Part shown: one piece after another, positions 52,159-61,575 of the stretch
Position numbering within the stretch: the first letter of the stretch is position 1
Layout of the letters: every line of letters begins with the position of its first letter
Assembly: GCA_000756795.1 (NCBI GenBank)
Contig: CCSI01000008.1
Coordinates: forward strand, 18,668 to 82,667
Origin: Qipengyuania vulgaris
GTDB lineage: Bacteria; Pseudomonadota; Alphaproteobacteria; Sphingomonadales; Sphingomonadaceae
DNA: 64,000 bases
Direction of reading: 5' to 3'
Position numbers and translations under genes: made by a program
Notes under the pieces: model-generated
Database searches by the model: none
Seen by the model: only the letters and a program-made list of their open reading frames with translations
Told to the model about the DNA's origin: nothing

Positions 52159-54894
52159 ATGAAATTTACTGCTTCCGGCCGCAGCGCGGCCGTTCGTTCG
52201 GCACTTTTGGTCGGCACTGCCGCCCTCGCCATGCCTTCCGTCGCAGCTGCGCAGGAAGAGGGCCAGGAACAGGCCGCTCAGTATGATGATGCCGAAGAAC
52301 AGGCCGAGAGCCCCGATCCGAACGTCATCGTCGTTACCGCCACCAAGCGTGAGCAGACGCTGCAGGAAGTCCCCGTCGCAGTCAGCGTGACCACTGCCGA
52401 GACTATCGAGCGTGCACAGATCCGCGACATCGCCGACCTCGCTACCGTGGTCCCTTCGCTGCGCGTCAGCCAGCTGCAGAGCGCGTTTGCCACCAGCTAT
52501 TCGGTCCGCGGCTTCGGTACCGACGGTAACAACATCGGCCTCGAACCCTCGGTCGCCATGTTCGTCGACGGGGTCTATCGCAGCCGTGCGATTGCCCAGA
52601 TTTCGGACCTTCCCGACATCCAGCGCGTCGAAGTGCTGCGCGGACCGCAGTCGACGCTGTTCGGCAAGAACGCCAGCGCCGGCGTCATCTCGATCGTTAC
52701 CAAGAAGCCGGAATTCGAATTCAACGGCATGGTCGAAGCGAGCTACGGCAATTACGACGCCAAGGTCGTCAAGGGCTATGTCACCGGCCCGATCAGCGAC
52801 AGCATCGCTTTTAGCGCAGGTGCAGGCTGGAACAACCGTGACGGTTACTTGACCAATGGTTTCAACGGTGAAGACATCAATGACCGCAACCGCTGGTTCA
52901 CCCGCGGCCAGCTTCTGTTCGACAATGGCGGCCCGTTCCAGGTGCGCATCATCGCCGATTACGACGAAATCGAAGAGCGTTGCTGCGGCGTCGTCAACGT
53001 CCTGCCCTCGGCAGAGACCGGCCTGATCCAGTCGCCTTTCATCGGTGGCCAGATCAACGACTTCCAGGACAATCCCGATGGCGACGTGATCTTCACCGAT
53101 GTCGATCCGATCAACCGCATCAAAAACAAGGGCATTTCGGGCCAGCTCGATTACGAGTTTGGCGCTGTTACCGCGACCTCGATCACCTCGTATCGCGAGA
53201 CCAGCCTTTCGGCTGACCAGGATGTCGATTTCACCAGCGCAGCGCTCGCTACGGGTGCAAACATCGGCCAGGCCGACATCGACACCTTCACCCAGGAACT
53301 GCGCTTCTCGTCCGATTTCGACGGGCCGTTCAACTTCCTGCTCGGCGGCTACTACTTCGACGAGACCGTCGATACGGCCGACCAGATTGTCTATGGCGAA
53401 GACTTCCGCACCTTTGCGGATCTTGGTGTCCAGTCGGCGACTGGTTGCTTCGAGGGAGCAGCCAGCTGCCAGACGCTCGCAGGACTTGAAACGACGCTTG
53501 GCGCTCTTGCAGGGGACCCCACGCTCTATACCGGCCAGTTCTTCGCTGACGGTCAGGGCTTCTTCAACAACATTGTCCAGGACAACGAAGCATATTCGAT
53601 CTTCGGCAACATCGATTTCGAAATCGTCGACAACCTCGTCCTGACGCTGGGTGCCAACTACACCAAGGACAAGAAGCAGATCGTCACGAATTCGCAGAGC
53701 ACCGACGTGTTCTCGAACGTCGACTTGGTTGCTTCCGGCCGGACGGCAATTTTCGCAACAGCCTTCCCGGCGCAGGTTGGTGATGCATTCGGCTTCGGCG
53801 GACCCGCAACGCCGGCCCAGATTGGTGCGCTTCTGGCTGATCCGACCACGGCGCCGATCGTTGCTGCCATTCAGGCCGGTGTGCAGCAGTTCGCCGCCGC
53901 GAACGCGAACAACCCTGACGTCAACCCGCTGCTCGGCCTGCGTGATTTCCAGTTCCTGCCGCCGTTGCAGAACTGCCCGAACGCTGTCGAAAGCTGCTCC
54001 ACCGACGATGACGACTGGAGCTGGAACGCGCGTCTGGCATACGAACTTTCGCCGACGCTCAACATCTACGCCAGCTGGGCGACCGGTTACAAAGCTCCCA
54101 GCTTCAACCTGTCGCGTGACAGCCGCCCGCTCCCGGGTGACTTCGCCTCGCTGGTGTCGCAGGGCCTTGCAGTCAACAACCTGCGTCCCGGCACTCGTTT
54201 TGCAGAAGCCGAAAATTCGGAAGTCTACGAAATCGGCCTGAAGGGCAATTGGGATTACGCAGCGGCTAACCTGACCATCTTCCAGCAGACCATCGACGAT
54301 TTCCAGGCGAACACTTTCGTCGGCTCGTCCTTCGTTTTGAGCAACGCAGGTAAGCAGGAAACCTTCGGTGTCGAATTCGACGGCAATGTGCGTCCTACCG
54401 ACTCGCTCACGCTCAATATCGCCATGACCTATCTCGATGCAGTCTACGAAAGCTTCGAAGGTTCGGCAGTGGGCGACCTGAGCGGCCGTCAAGTGGGCGG
54501 CGTTCCTGAACTGTCGGCAGTCTTCGGCGCGACCTGGAACAAGGAAGTCAACGATGCAGGTGACCGTTTCATCCTGCGCGGCGATTTCTCCTATCAGTCG
54601 CAGGTTCCGGCGCTCGACGGCTTTCCGAACTTCATCGACGACAGCGATCCGGACAACCCGGACTTCGGTCCGGCACTTGCCATCGCGCAGTTCTACACCC
54701 GCGAAGTCAACAGCATGAACGCCTCGGCGACCTATGCGATGGCCAACGGGCTCGAACTGACAGTGTGGGGCCGCAACCTGCTGGACGACCGTTACATCTC
54801 GACGTTCTTCCCGGCCGTGGCACAGGGGCAGGCTATTTCGGGTTACCCGAACCAGCCGCGCACCTATGGTGTGGCTGCCAAGTTCAAGTTCTAA
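52159..54894 (+). CDS. TonB-dependent outer membrane receptor
   Basis: A 911-residue receptor: signal peptide ending AMPSVAAAQ, an acidic segment, TonB box region [12 protein letters not shown], plug domain ([20 protein letters not shown] to VTKKPEF) and a 22-strand barrel ending GVAAKFKF with the terminal aromatic residue. There is no STN signalling domain. The ligand is unknown; no transport or catabolic genes are beside it. Internal Cys pairs occur in loops ([10 protein letters not shown] and NCPNAVESC). A strong intrinsic terminator lies 27 bases after the stop, so it is probably monocistronic. Confidence 0.95.
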   Translation: MKFTASGRSAAVRSALLVGTAALAMPSVAAAQEEGQEQAAQYDDAEEQAESPDPNVIVVTATKREQTLQEVPVAVSVTTAETIERAQIRDIADLATVVPSLRVSQLQSAFATSYSVRGFGTDGNNIGLEPSVAMFVDGVYRSRAIAQISDLPDIQRVEVLRGPQSTLFGKNASAGVISIVTKKPEFEFNGMVEASYGNYDAKVVKGYVTGPISDSIAFSAGAGWNNRDGYLTNGFNGEDINDRNRWFTRGQLLFDNGGPFQVRIIADYDEIEERCCGVVNVLPSAETGLIQSPFIGGQINDFQDNPDGDVIFTDVDPINRIKNKGISGQLDYEFGAVTATSITSYRETSLSADQDVDFTSAALATGANIGQADIDTFTQELRFSSDFDGPFNFLLGGYYFDETVDTADQIVYGEDFRTFADLGVQSATGCFEGAASCQTLAGLETTLGALAGDPTLYTGQFFADGQGFFNNIVQDNEAYSIFGNIDFEIVDNLVLTLGANYTKDKKQIVTNSQSTDVFSNVDLVASGRTAIFATAFPAQVGDAFGFGGPATPAQIGALLADPTTAPIVAAIQAGVQQFAAANANNPDVNPLLGLRDFQFLPPLQNCPNAVESCSTDDDDWSWNARLAYELSPTLNIYASWATGYKAPSFNLSRDSRPLPGDFASLVSQGLAVNNLRPGTRFAEAENSEVYEIGLKGNWDYAAANLTIFQQTIDDFQANTFVGSSFVLSNAGKQETFGVEFDGNVRPTDSLTLNIAMTYLDAVYESFEGSAVGDLSGRQVGGVPELSAVFGATWNKEVNDAGDRFILRGDFSYQSQVPALDGFPNFIDDSDPDNPDFGPALAIAQFYTREVNSMNASATYAMANGLELTVWGRNLLDDRYISTFFPAVAQGQAISGYPNQPRTYGVAAKFKF

Positions 54895-54920
54895 ACTCTT
54901 TCGAGAGAAGAAAACCGGGG

Positions 54921-54945
54921 AAGGGGGCCTTTTGGCCCCCTTTTT
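54921..54945 (+). terminator. Intrinsic terminator of the TonB receptor gene
   Basis: GGGGGCC (54923-54929), loop TTTT, GGCCCCC (54934-54940), T5 (54941-54945); AA before the stem can pair with the first T's. A textbook Rho-independent terminator. Confidence 0.92.
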
Positions 54946-55010
54946 CGTTATGAAAACTTAATAATATCAGGCAAGAAGAGGCCGGACACTATCCTTGGAG
55001 GGGAACTATA

Positions 55011-55442
55011 ATGGAATATATGATCATGCCGCTTAAGCGGTATTTCGACTTCTCCGGCCGCTCGCGCCGGATGGAATATTGGATGTTTTTCCTGTTCATG
55101 ATGATTGTTTACGGCGTTCTTATCACGCTGATGGTCGCTGGAGCAGGCGCTGACTCGAGCGGCATGTTCTCAGGCGTTGCAGGGCTGCTCCTCATGCTTG
55201 TGGCAGCCGCCCTCATCATCCCGAGCATTGCCGTGCAGGTCCGCCGCTTCCACGACCAGGATAAAAGCGGCTGGATGGCCCTGCTGAACTTCGTTCCTTT
55301 CGTTGGCGGCCTGATCGTGCTCATCTTCATGTTGCTCGAAGGCACTCATGGCCCGAATTCCTATGGGCCGGACCCCAAGGGCCGCGATAGCGCTGACATC
55401 GGTGATTATGGCGCGGAGACGGGCGGGGTTTCCTACCGCTGA
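55011..55442 (+). CDS. DUF805 membrane protein
   Basis: A 143-residue protein: PLKRYFDFSGRSRRMEYWMFF at the start (the DUF805 signature), four hydrophobic helices, VRRFHDQDKSGWMALL between helices and SYGPDPKGRD at the end. DUF805 is a widespread inner-membrane family with no settled function. AGGGGAACTATA precedes the ATG at 55011. It is flanked by the receptor terminator and by a second terminator, and a paralogous DUF805 gene follows. Confidence 0.93.
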   Translation: MEYMIMPLKRYFDFSGRSRRMEYWMFFLFMMIVYGVLITLMVAGAGADSSGMFSGVAGLLLMLVAAALIIPSIAVQVRRFHDQDKSGWMALLNFVPFVGGLIVLIFMLLEGTHGPNSYGPDPKGRDSADIGDYGAETGGVSYR

Positions 55443-55514
55443 GGTCTGGCCGCATCTGGGACGAGTACAGGCACGCAATAGTGTACTGACGACCTAGGAA
55501 AAGATAATGGGGAA

Positions 55515-55539
55515 GGGAGGCTGAAAAGCCCCCCTTTTT
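55515..55539 (+). terminator. Intrinsic terminator after the first DUF805 gene
   Basis: GGGAGGCT (55515-55522), loop GAAA, AGCCCCCC (55527-55534), T5. One mismatch lies within the stem. The flanks (GGGGAAGGG before, CTTTTTCGTT after) resemble the receptor terminator at 54921-54945. Confidence 0.82.
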
Positions 55540-55560
55540 CGTTCTTCAGGGTAGGTGTAC

Positions 55561-56052
55561 ATGCTCGAGTATCTGGTCCTGCCCATCAAACGCTTGACCG
55601 ACTTTAGGGGGCGCTCGCGTCGGCGCGAATACTGGCCGTTTACCTTCGCGCTGTTTTGTTTCTACGTGCTACTTGCCTTAGCCGCGAACGTGGCTTTCCC
55701 GTTGGCGGAGGGTTCGGAGGGCACGCGCCTGTTTGATGGACTTCCCCCAATGAGCGAGGGTGCCAACAACATCCTGCTTTACTTAGGGGGGGCACTGTTT
55801 CTTTTCTTCGGCTGGGTGCATCTGGCGCTGGCAATCCGCCGCCTCCACGATTTGGGCAAATCGGGGTGGTGGTATCTCATCATCCTCATCCCCTACATCG
55901 GGACCATCATCTGGTACGTACAGGACGGCCAGCCGTACGAGAATCGTTTCGGCCCCGACCCCAAGGGGCGCGAAGATGTGCCGGGTGAACTCAAGCTCAA
56001 GCGGCAAAGCGACGGGATCCCGTTGCCAGCAGCACGGGTGAACCGGGACTAG
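55561..56052 (+). CDS. DUF805 membrane protein (second paralogue)
   Basis: A 163-residue DUF805 protein: LVLPIKRLTDFRGRSRRREYW, four helices, IRRLHDLGKSGWWYLI and RFGPDPKGRED. The signature matches its neighbour at 55011-55442, so the two arose by tandem duplication or pairing. It begins only 21 bases after the first DUF805 terminator, so it must have its own promoter around that terminator or depend on read-through. A GTG two codons upstream is a weaker start. Its TAG overlaps the stop of the convergent ABC permease in CTAG. Confidence 0.92.
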   Translation: MLEYLVLPIKRLTDFRGRSRRREYWPFTFALFCFYVLLALAANVAFPLAEGSEGTRLFDGLPPMSEGANNILLYLGGALFLFFGWVHLALAIRRLHDLGKSGWWYLIILIPYIGTIIWYVQDGQPYENRFGPDPKGREDVPGELKLKRQSDGIPLPAARVNRD

Positions 56053-58556
56053 AGCGCTCTCAGTGCCTGTGCCGGTTTGGCGCGCAGCAGCGGTAGCGAA
56101 CCACCGACAGCAAAGGCGAGCACCACGGCGAGGCCCAACCCCAGCACGGCGAGAACCTGCCCCCAGTCGGGCAGCCAGTCGAACTCGAACAGTTGCGTCA
56201 CCACCAGCCATGCGGTCAGCGTGCCGAGCCCCAATGCGACCAGCGCCAGCGCTCCGGCGAGGAAAGCATACTCGGCCAGCTGCATCGTCAGGACCTGCCT
56301 GCGATCGGCGCCGAGCACGCGCAGGACAACCGTGTCGTAGGTGCGCGATGCACGCGCGGCTGCGATGGCGCCCAGCAACACCGCGAGACCTGCCAGCACT
56401 GCCACACTCGCTGCGGCCAGCGTGGCAAGGCCGACTTGTTCGAGAATGGTGCGGGCCTGTTGCAGCACGCCGCCGACCTCGATCACCGACGTGGAGGGAA
56501 ACTCGCGGACCAGCGATTGCAGCAGCGGGCCGGTGGGCGTGCCGTCCGACAATTCGATAGTGGCGGCAAGATTATGCGGAGTATCGCGCAGAGCATTGGG
56601 GCTGAGCACGAAGACGTAATTGAAGCCCATGCTTTCCCAGTCGATGCGGCGGGTGTTGGCAATGCGCGTCTCGATTTCCGCGCCCAGCACGCCGAAGACT
56701 AGCTTGTCGCCGATTTCGAGACCGGCCGCTTCGGCGAATTCCTCGTCGACCGAGACAAGCGGTTCGCCCTCGTACATCGGGCCCCACCATTCGCCGCCGG
56801 TGAGTGCATTTCCGTCGGGCACATCCTCGGAATAGGTCAGCCCGCGTTCTCCGCGCAGCGCCCACGCGCCGTCGGGGATTTCCTCGAGCGTTGATGTTCG
56901 AGTGAGGTCGCCTTCGGGCCCGAAAGCCAGCACTGCGCCTCGTAGGGCCGCTACGGAGCGAACCTGCGCATCAGCATCGGTTTCTCCCACCAGTGCTCGA
57001 AAGTCGGCCTCGCGGTCGCGCGGAACGTCGAGGACGAAATAGTCGGGTGCCTGTTCGGGAACGCGGCTCTGGATGTTCCCGTCAATGCTGCTCTGGATGG
57101 CCGCGAGGAGCACGAAGGCGGCGAGGCCGAAGCCGAGCGCGGTCACCAGCGCACCGGTGCTTGAACCGGGCCGGTGGATATTGGCGAGTGCTGCACGCGC
57201 AATCGGGCTTTGCGGGCGGGGCAGGGCAGCCGCTCCCTTGCGGATGAGCCAGCCTAGCAGTGCGAGCAGGCCCAGCACGACGGCGGCTCCGGCAAGGAAC
57301 CCGCCAGCCAGCATGGGGCGCGTCGAGGTGAGCAGGGCAAGCGCGACGATTGCGGCAAGGCCCGCGATGACAACCAGTGCAGCGGATTTGTCGCGCGCGA
57401 GAGGGGCCACTCGAGCCCGCATCAGGGCCATGGCGGGGAAGTGCCGCGCGCGCATCAGCGGCGGAGCGGCAAAAACCAGCGCAACCAGAAGGCCGTAGCT
57501 CGCTGCCAGAAGCAGTGCACCCGGGTCGAAGACAAAACCGGCGTTGACCGGGAGCAGCCCATCGAGAGCGCTTGCGAGGATAGGGACGACTGCCACGCCG
57601 ACCGCCAGACCAGCGAGGCTTCCCACTGCAGAGGCAGCGAAAATCTGCAGAGCGTATATGTGAGCGATGTCGCGGCTGTCGGCACCGAGCACTTTCAGCG
57701 TGGCGACCGATTGCCTGCGGGCATCGAGATAGGATGAAACACCTCCGCCGATGCCAATGCCTGCGATGACCAGTGCAGCGAGGCCGACCAGCGTCAGGAA
57801 TTCACTCATCCGCTCGACGAAGCGATCGGTGCCAGGCGCTGCGCGGTCGGCCGTGTCGATGTCGAAACCAGCATCGGGGAATTGCTCTATCAGGTCCACA
57901 GCGACCTGCTCTGGAGCGCGTTGCTCTGAAAGCGCGACCCGCGTTTTCGACTGGTACATCGCGCCGGGTGCAAGCAAGCCTGCGCGCGCTGGCAGGTCTT
58001 CGGCTACGATGATGGTCGGGCCGAGCTGGAAACCTTCACCAAGGCGGTCGGGTTCGTCCTCGATAATGCCGCCGACGGTCAGGCGCTCGGTGCCGATGAG
58101 AAACGCGTCGCCGCGAGATACGCCGAGCCTGTCCGCCGCTCCCGGTGCGAGATAGGCCTCGTTGCCCGTTGGCGCTCCCGCCTCGCGCCCGCCATCGAGC
58201 ACCAGCTTGCCGTAGAGCGGGTATGCGGTGTCGACGGCCTTGAGTTCGACCGGCGCGGCAATGTCATCCTTTCGCGCCATGGCCTGCAACCGTGTGCCTG
58301 ACGACACTGTGCCAAGTTCCTCCAGAGCGCCGCGCTCCTCGTCGTTGAGACCACGCTGCCAAAGTTCGATTTGAACATCGCCGCCGAGGAAGGCCTGTCC
58401 GTTAGCCGCCAATTCGCGTTCGATAGCGGCGGTCAGCGAGCCGATGGCCGCCAGTGCCGCCGTGCCGAGGAAGATGCACACCAGCAGCAGCCGTAGGCCC
58501 TTGAACCGCGCATTGAGGTCGCGGCGGGCGATTTTCCAGGCGGTGGCCCACCTCAT
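56049..58556 (-). CDS. ABC transporter permease, FtsX-like (YbbP family)
   Basis: An 835-residue membrane protein with two FtsX/MacB-type permease modules: one N-terminal helix (GLRLLLVCIFLGTAALAAIGS), a large periplasmic domain, a three-helix block (about residues 250-370), two or more middle helices, a second periplasmic domain and a final three-helix block. It matches the YbbP permease partnered with YbbA, thought to move or extract envelope lipids or small hydrophobic molecules. Its ATG overlaps the ATPase stop (ATGA). Confidence 0.92.
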   Translation of the reverse strand: MRWATAWKIARRDLNARFKGLRLLLVCIFLGTAALAAIGSLTAAIERELAANGQAFLGGDVQIELWQRGLNDEERGALEELGTVSSGTRLQAMARKDDIAAPVELKAVDTAYPLYGKLVLDGGREAGAPTGNEAYLAPGAADRLGVSRGDAFLIGTERLTVGGIIEDEPDRLGEGFQLGPTIIVAEDLPARAGLLAPGAMYQSKTRVALSEQRAPEQVAVDLIEQFPDAGFDIDTADRAAPGTDRFVERMSEFLTLVGLAALVIAGIGIGGGVSSYLDARRQSVATLKVLGADSRDIAHIYALQIFAASAVGSLAGLAVGVAVVPILASALDGLLPVNAGFVFDPGALLLAASYGLLVALVFAAPPLMRARHFPAMALMRARVAPLARDKSAALVVIAGLAAIVALALLTSTRPMLAGGFLAGAAVVLGLLALLGWLIRKGAAALPRPQSPIARAALANIHRPGSSTGALVTALGFGLAAFVLLAAIQSSIDGNIQSRVPEQAPDYFVLDVPRDREADFRALVGETDADAQVRSVAALRGAVLAFGPEGDLTRTSTLEEIPDGAWALRGERGLTYSEDVPDGNALTGGEWWGPMYEGEPLVSVDEEFAEAAGLEIGDKLVFGVLGAEIETRIANTRRIDWESMGFNYVFVLSPNALRDTPHNLAATIELSDGTPTGPLLQSLVREFPSTSVIEVGGVLQQARTILEQVGLATLAAASVAVLAGLAVLLGAIAAARASRTYDTVVLRVLGADRRQVLTMQLAEYAFLAGALALVALGLGTLTAWLVVTQLFEFDWLPDWGQVLAVLGLGLAVVLAFAVGGSLPLLRAKPAQALRAL

Positions 58557-59242
58557 TTGGCGGTGTCGCTGGCAATCCTGCCGTCGCCCAGCGTCAGCAC
58601 GCGGGCGCAATGGTCGGCAAGTTCGGGGTCGTGGGTGATGACGAGCAGCGTCGCACCCGTTTCCTCGCGCCGCTTGAACAGCAGTTCGACGATTTCATGC
58701 CCCGTCGCCGCGTCGAGATTGCCGGTGGGTTCGTCGGCGAAGATGATGTCGGGACGCGCGGCAATGGCCCGGGCGATGGCGACGCGCTGCTGTTCGCCGC
58801 CAGAAAGCTGCTGCGGATAGTGGTCGAGCCTGTGGCCGAGGCCGACGGCCTCCAGTTCGGTGCGGGCACGCTCCTGCGCGTCGCTCTCGCCTGCAAGCTC
58901 CATCGGTGTCGCGACGTTTTCGAGTGCGGTCATGGTGGGCAAAAGGTGGAAAGCCTGCAGTACGATACCGATGCGGCCACGGCGCGCGCGGGCGAGTTCG
59001 TCTTCGTTGAGCGCGGCAAAGTCCTGTCCCGCGACCTGCAAGGTCCCGCTGGTCGCGCGTTCGAGGCCGGATAGAACCGCCATGAGCGAGCTCTTGCCCG
59101 AACCCGACGGGCCGAGCAGCGCCACGGTCTCGCCCGCCGCAATGGTAAGGTCGAGCCCTTTGAGGATTTCCACCGGTGCTTCGGAGGAGCCGAGGGTCAG
59201 GCGCAGGTCGGCTGCGCAAATCGCATCTTGAGAAGTCGTCAC
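58553..59242 (-). CDS. ABC transporter ATP-binding protein (YbbA family)
   Basis: About 229 residues. Walker A is GPSGSGKSS, the signature LSGGEQQRVAIARA, Walker B IIFADEPTGNLD, and the H-loop LLVITHDPELADHC. It belongs to the MacB/LolD-like class and powers the adjacent permease. The GTG at 59242 fits the family length; a GTG at 59275 is possible. It is divergent from an arylesterase with 47 bases between the starts; the same ybbA/tesA neighbourhood is known in many proteobacteria. Confidence 0.94.
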   Translation of the reverse strand: MTTSQDAICAADLRLTLGSSEAPVEILKGLDLTIAAGETVALLGPSGSGKSSLMAVLSGLERATSGTLQVAGQDFAALNEDELARARRGRIGIVLQAFHLLPTMTALENVATPMELAGESDAQERARTELEAVGLGHRLDHYPQQLSGGEQQRVAIARAIAARPDIIFADEPTGNLDAATGHEIVELLFKRREETGATLLVITHDPELADHCARVLTLGDGRIASDTAK

Positions 59243-59289
59243 ACGGCTGCGATGGCAGATGGCGAATGTCCACACAAGGAAGCTCGCCG

Positions 59290-59988
59290 ATGCGTCTCAT
59301 TAGTTTGTCGATGTCTGTAATCGCCCTCATGCTGGCGGGATGCGGGGGCGAAGTCGATGAGCCGATCGCGCCCAATGCGGAAGAAGCGGCCTCGGCAGCG
59401 CCGGAGGACATCGCTGTCGAGGGTGAAGAGGTGCGCATCCTTGCGTTCGGTGACAGCCTGTTTGCCGGTTACAACCTTGCCGAGCACGAGGGCTATCCCG
59501 AGCGGCTCGAACGGGCGCTGCGGCAGGCAGGCGTGAACGCGCGCGTGGTTGATGCGGGCGTGTCGGGCGATACCAGTGCGGCCGGTCGGCAGCGGCTCGC
59601 CTTCGTGCTCGACCAGCAGCAGGTGAAGCCCGACCTGGTCATGCTGGAGCTGGGCGGGAACGACATGCTGCGCGGCCTCGACCCGTCCGACACGCGTGCG
59701 AATTTCGAAGCCATGCTCGGAGAGTTGCAAGGACGCGACATCCCGGTCCTGCTGATGGGTATGCGCGCTCCGCCTAATTACGGGCCCGATTACCAGCAGC
59801 GTTTCGATGCGCTCTATGGCGAGCTGGCTAACGAATACGGGGCCGACCTCGTGCCGTTCTGGCTGGAGAGCATTTACGAGAAGCCTGCGCTGTTCCAGTC
59901 CGATCGTATCCACCCCACCGCCGAGGGCATCGATGCGCTTGTCGCCGATACACTGGACGAAGTGCAGGCCGCGCTGCCCGATAGCTAG
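59290..59988 (+). CDS. Arylesterase / GDSL (SGNH) hydrolase lipoprotein, TesA-like
   Basis: A 232-residue SGNH hydrolase with a lipoprotein signal ending LMLAGCG and an acidic linker. Block I is ILAFGDSLFAGY (catalytic Ser), block II GVSGDTSA, block III LELGGNDMLRG, block V SDRIHPTAEG (Asp-x-x-His). It acts on esters or acyl-thioesters in the periplasm. AAGGAAG precedes the ATG at 59290. Divergent from the YbbA-type ATPase; its TAG overlaps the recF stop inside CTAG. Confidence 0.92.
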   Translation: MRLISLSMSVIALMLAGCGGEVDEPIAPNAEEAASAAPEDIAVEGEEVRILAFGDSLFAGYNLAEHEGYPERLERALRQAGVNARVVDAGVSGDTSAAGRQRLAFVLDQQQVKPDLVMLELGGNDMLRGLDPSDTRANFEAMLGELQGRDIPVLLMGMRAPPNYGPDYQQRFDALYGELANEYGADLVPFWLESIYEKPALFQSDRIHPTAEGIDALVADTLDEVQAALPDS

Positions 59989-61064
59989 GCGCGCTCCACG
60001 GCCCCGCCCGAGACGCGCCAGATGGCCGCGTCATCGGCAATGCTGTCGAAAGGACCAACCTCGGTCCCGGTCATCCAGACTTGCGCTCCGCTGGCGGCAA
60101 GCTGGTCGAACAGGGCGGCACGGCGAACAGGGTCGAGGTGGGCGGCCACTTCGTCGAGCAGCAAGACGCCTGCACGCCCCTGCGCTGCCAGCGCGGCATG
60201 GGCGAGGGTGATAGCGACCAGCATGGCTTTCTGTTCTCCGGTGGAGCTTTGCGCGGCGGGCACGCGCTTGGCGGCGTGGACCACTTCCAGTTCGTCGCGG
60301 TGCGGCCCGACCAGCGTGCGCTGTGCCGCGCGGTCGCGTTGACGGCCGTCGAACAGGGCTTGAGACAGCGCTTCGGGCGTATCGGCGCCGCCGGGGGCAT
60401 AGGTTAGGGCAGGGCGCGCGAATGGCTCGCTCGGCATATGTGCGATGCGCGCCATCAGAGTATCGACCAAGGTGGCGCGTCCGGCAATCAGCCTGCCGCC
60501 ATGCTCCACCATCCGCGCTTCGATAGCGTCGAGCCAGCCGCTTTCGGGCGGGCGGTCGTCGGAGAGCAGGCGGTTGCGTTCGCGCAGGGCGGCTTCATAG
60601 CGCGCGGCGTGGGCGGCATGCGCAGGGTCGAGTGCCAGCGCCATGCGGTCGACAAAGCGGCGGCGGTCGGCTGCGGGGCCGGTGAAGAGGCCGTCCATCG
60701 CCGGGGTTAGCCAGGTGAGGGCTATCCATTCGCCAAGCGCCGTAGCGGTGCTTTCCGCACCATTGATGCGCACCTTGCGGCGTCCTGGATGGGCACTCTC
60801 GGAATAGGTGGCAAGCCGGACGGGCTCTTCCTCGCCCGCACCGAGGCTCGCACCGATGCCGAAACCCTGTTCAGCGCCGTGCTGCACCATATCGGACAGC
60901 GCCGCGCGCCGCAGACCGCGACCGGGTGAGAGCAGGGAAAGCGCCTCGAGCACGTTAGTCTTTCCCGCACCGTTCTCTCCAACGAGCAGGTTGAATCGCG
61001 AGGTCCCACCCAGCTCAGTGGCCTCGTGATTGCGGAAACGGGTGAGGGAAATGCGGTCCAGCAT
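59985..61064 (-). CDS. recF: DNA replication and repair protein RecF
   Basis: A 359-residue SMC-like ATPase that loads RecA at gaps with RecO and RecR. It begins MLDRISLTRFRNHEATEL, with Walker A VGENGAGKTNVLEAL, the signature-like SSTGEQKAMLVAITLAHA and Walker B LLLDEVAAHLD. It stands alone, not next to dnaA-dnaN-gyrB as in many bacteria, which is usual in alphaproteobacteria. Its stop overlaps that of the arylesterase. Confidence 0.96.
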   Translation of the reverse strand: MLDRISLTRFRNHEATELGGTSRFNLLVGENGAGKTNVLEALSLLSPGRGLRRAALSDMVQHGAEQGFGIGASLGAGEEEPVRLATYSESAHPGRRKVRINGAESTATALGEWIALTWLTPAMDGLFTGPAADRRRFVDRMALALDPAHAAHAARYEAALRERNRLLSDDRPPESGWLDAIEARMVEHGGRLIAGRATLVDTLMARIAHMPSEPFARPALTYAPGGADTPEALSQALFDGRQRDRAAQRTLVGPHRDELEVVHAAKRVPAAQSSTGEQKAMLVAITLAHAALAAQGRAGVLLLDEVAAHLDPVRRAALFDQLAASGAQVWMTGTEVGPFDSIADDAAIWRVSGGAVERA

Positions 61065-61125
61065 GGAGGGGAAAAGCGGTAGCGTGCGGGTGCGCGGCTA
61101 GCCAGCTGAAATGCCAAATCCAAAA

Positions 61126-61144
61126 GTTGGTAAAATTTCCCAAC
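61126..61144. promoter_or_regulatory. Candidate upstream activating sequence for an enhancer-binding protein
   Basis: GTTGG (61126-61130), nine bases, CCAAC (61140-61144): inverted repeat centred about 110 bases before the expected sigma-54 start point, the usual distance for an enhancer-binding protein site. The centre is AT-rich. Confidence 0.5.
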
Positions 61145-61216
61145 CTTTCGGATTGATGAACGCCGACTCTATCACCTGTTAAACTAGAAAACGCAGAATT
61201 CCGCCATTTTTCGAGT

Positions 61217-61235
61217 TTGGCACGCCCGTTGCAAA
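61217..61235 (+). promoter_or_regulatory. Consensus sigma-54 promoter
   Basis: TTGGCACG (61217-61224), four bases CCCG, TTGCAAA (61229-61235). The invariant GG (-24) and GC (-12) are separated by exactly ten bases. This matches the sigma-54 consensus TGGCACG-N4-TTGC throughout. It faces the two 39-residue peptide genes and pspC; the start point should be near 61244, leaving a leader of about 50 bases. Confidence 0.88.
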
Positions 61236-61295
61236 GCTGTTGGTGTCCGCTGGATGGTCTGGCGGAGTGACCAAGGTTCAAGGGAATTAGATACA

Positions 61296-61415
61296 ATGTT
61301 TGCTTTCGACTTCGCCAACAACAAGGCTTTCGCTTCGGTTTTTGCTCTCGGCGCTTCGGCCCTCATGATGGCCATGGCCATCGTCCCCGCGTCGCCTGCC
61401 GGCCTCATCGCCTGA
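61296..61415 (+). CDS. 39-residue membrane peptide A (sigma-54/PspC operon)
   Basis: Short open frame from ATG at 61296 to TGA at 61413-61415, preceded by AAGGGAA. The product begins MFAFDFANNKAFASVFALGA and ends IVPASPAGLIA: a charged or polar start, one membrane helix of about 20 residues and a conserved Pro-rich tail. It is the same length as the next peptide, with 19 of 39 identical residues and no gaps, which strongly supports both as real genes. No family is recognised. Located directly after a sigma-54 promoter and followed by a PspC gene, it may be a phage-shock-type membrane stress peptide (inference). Confidence 0.8.
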   Translation: MFAFDFANNKAFASVFALGASALMMAMAIVPASPAGLIA

Positions 61416-61455
61416 CGCGACCGCGCAGCGCACATCTGAATAAAGGAAAGGAACT

Positions 61456-61575
61456 ATGTTCGACATCGACAAGTATGGAGGAAAGGTCCTCGCAGCCGTT
61501 TTCTCGCTCGCAGTATCTGCCGTCTTTTTCGCTACGGCCATCATCCCCGCATCGCCCAACGGAGTCCTCGCATGA
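61456..61575 (+). CDS. 39-residue membrane peptide B (sigma-54/PspC operon)
   Basis: Short open frame from ATG at 61456 to TGA at 61573-61575, with a strong ribosome-binding site AAAGGAAAGGAA. The product begins MFDIDKYGGKVLAAVFSLAV and ends IIPASPNGVLA: one membrane helix and the same PASPxG tail as peptide A. Its stop overlaps the pspC start (ATGA), so peptide B and PspC are translationally coupled. No family is recognised. Tandem duplication with peptide A is likely. Confidence 0.83.
   Translation: MFDIDKYGGKVLAAVFSLAVSAVFFATAIIPASPNGVLA

Noticed and set aside
52012..54492. 826-codon minus-strand open frame
   Set aside because: Antisense to the TonB receptor; no domain, biased composition.
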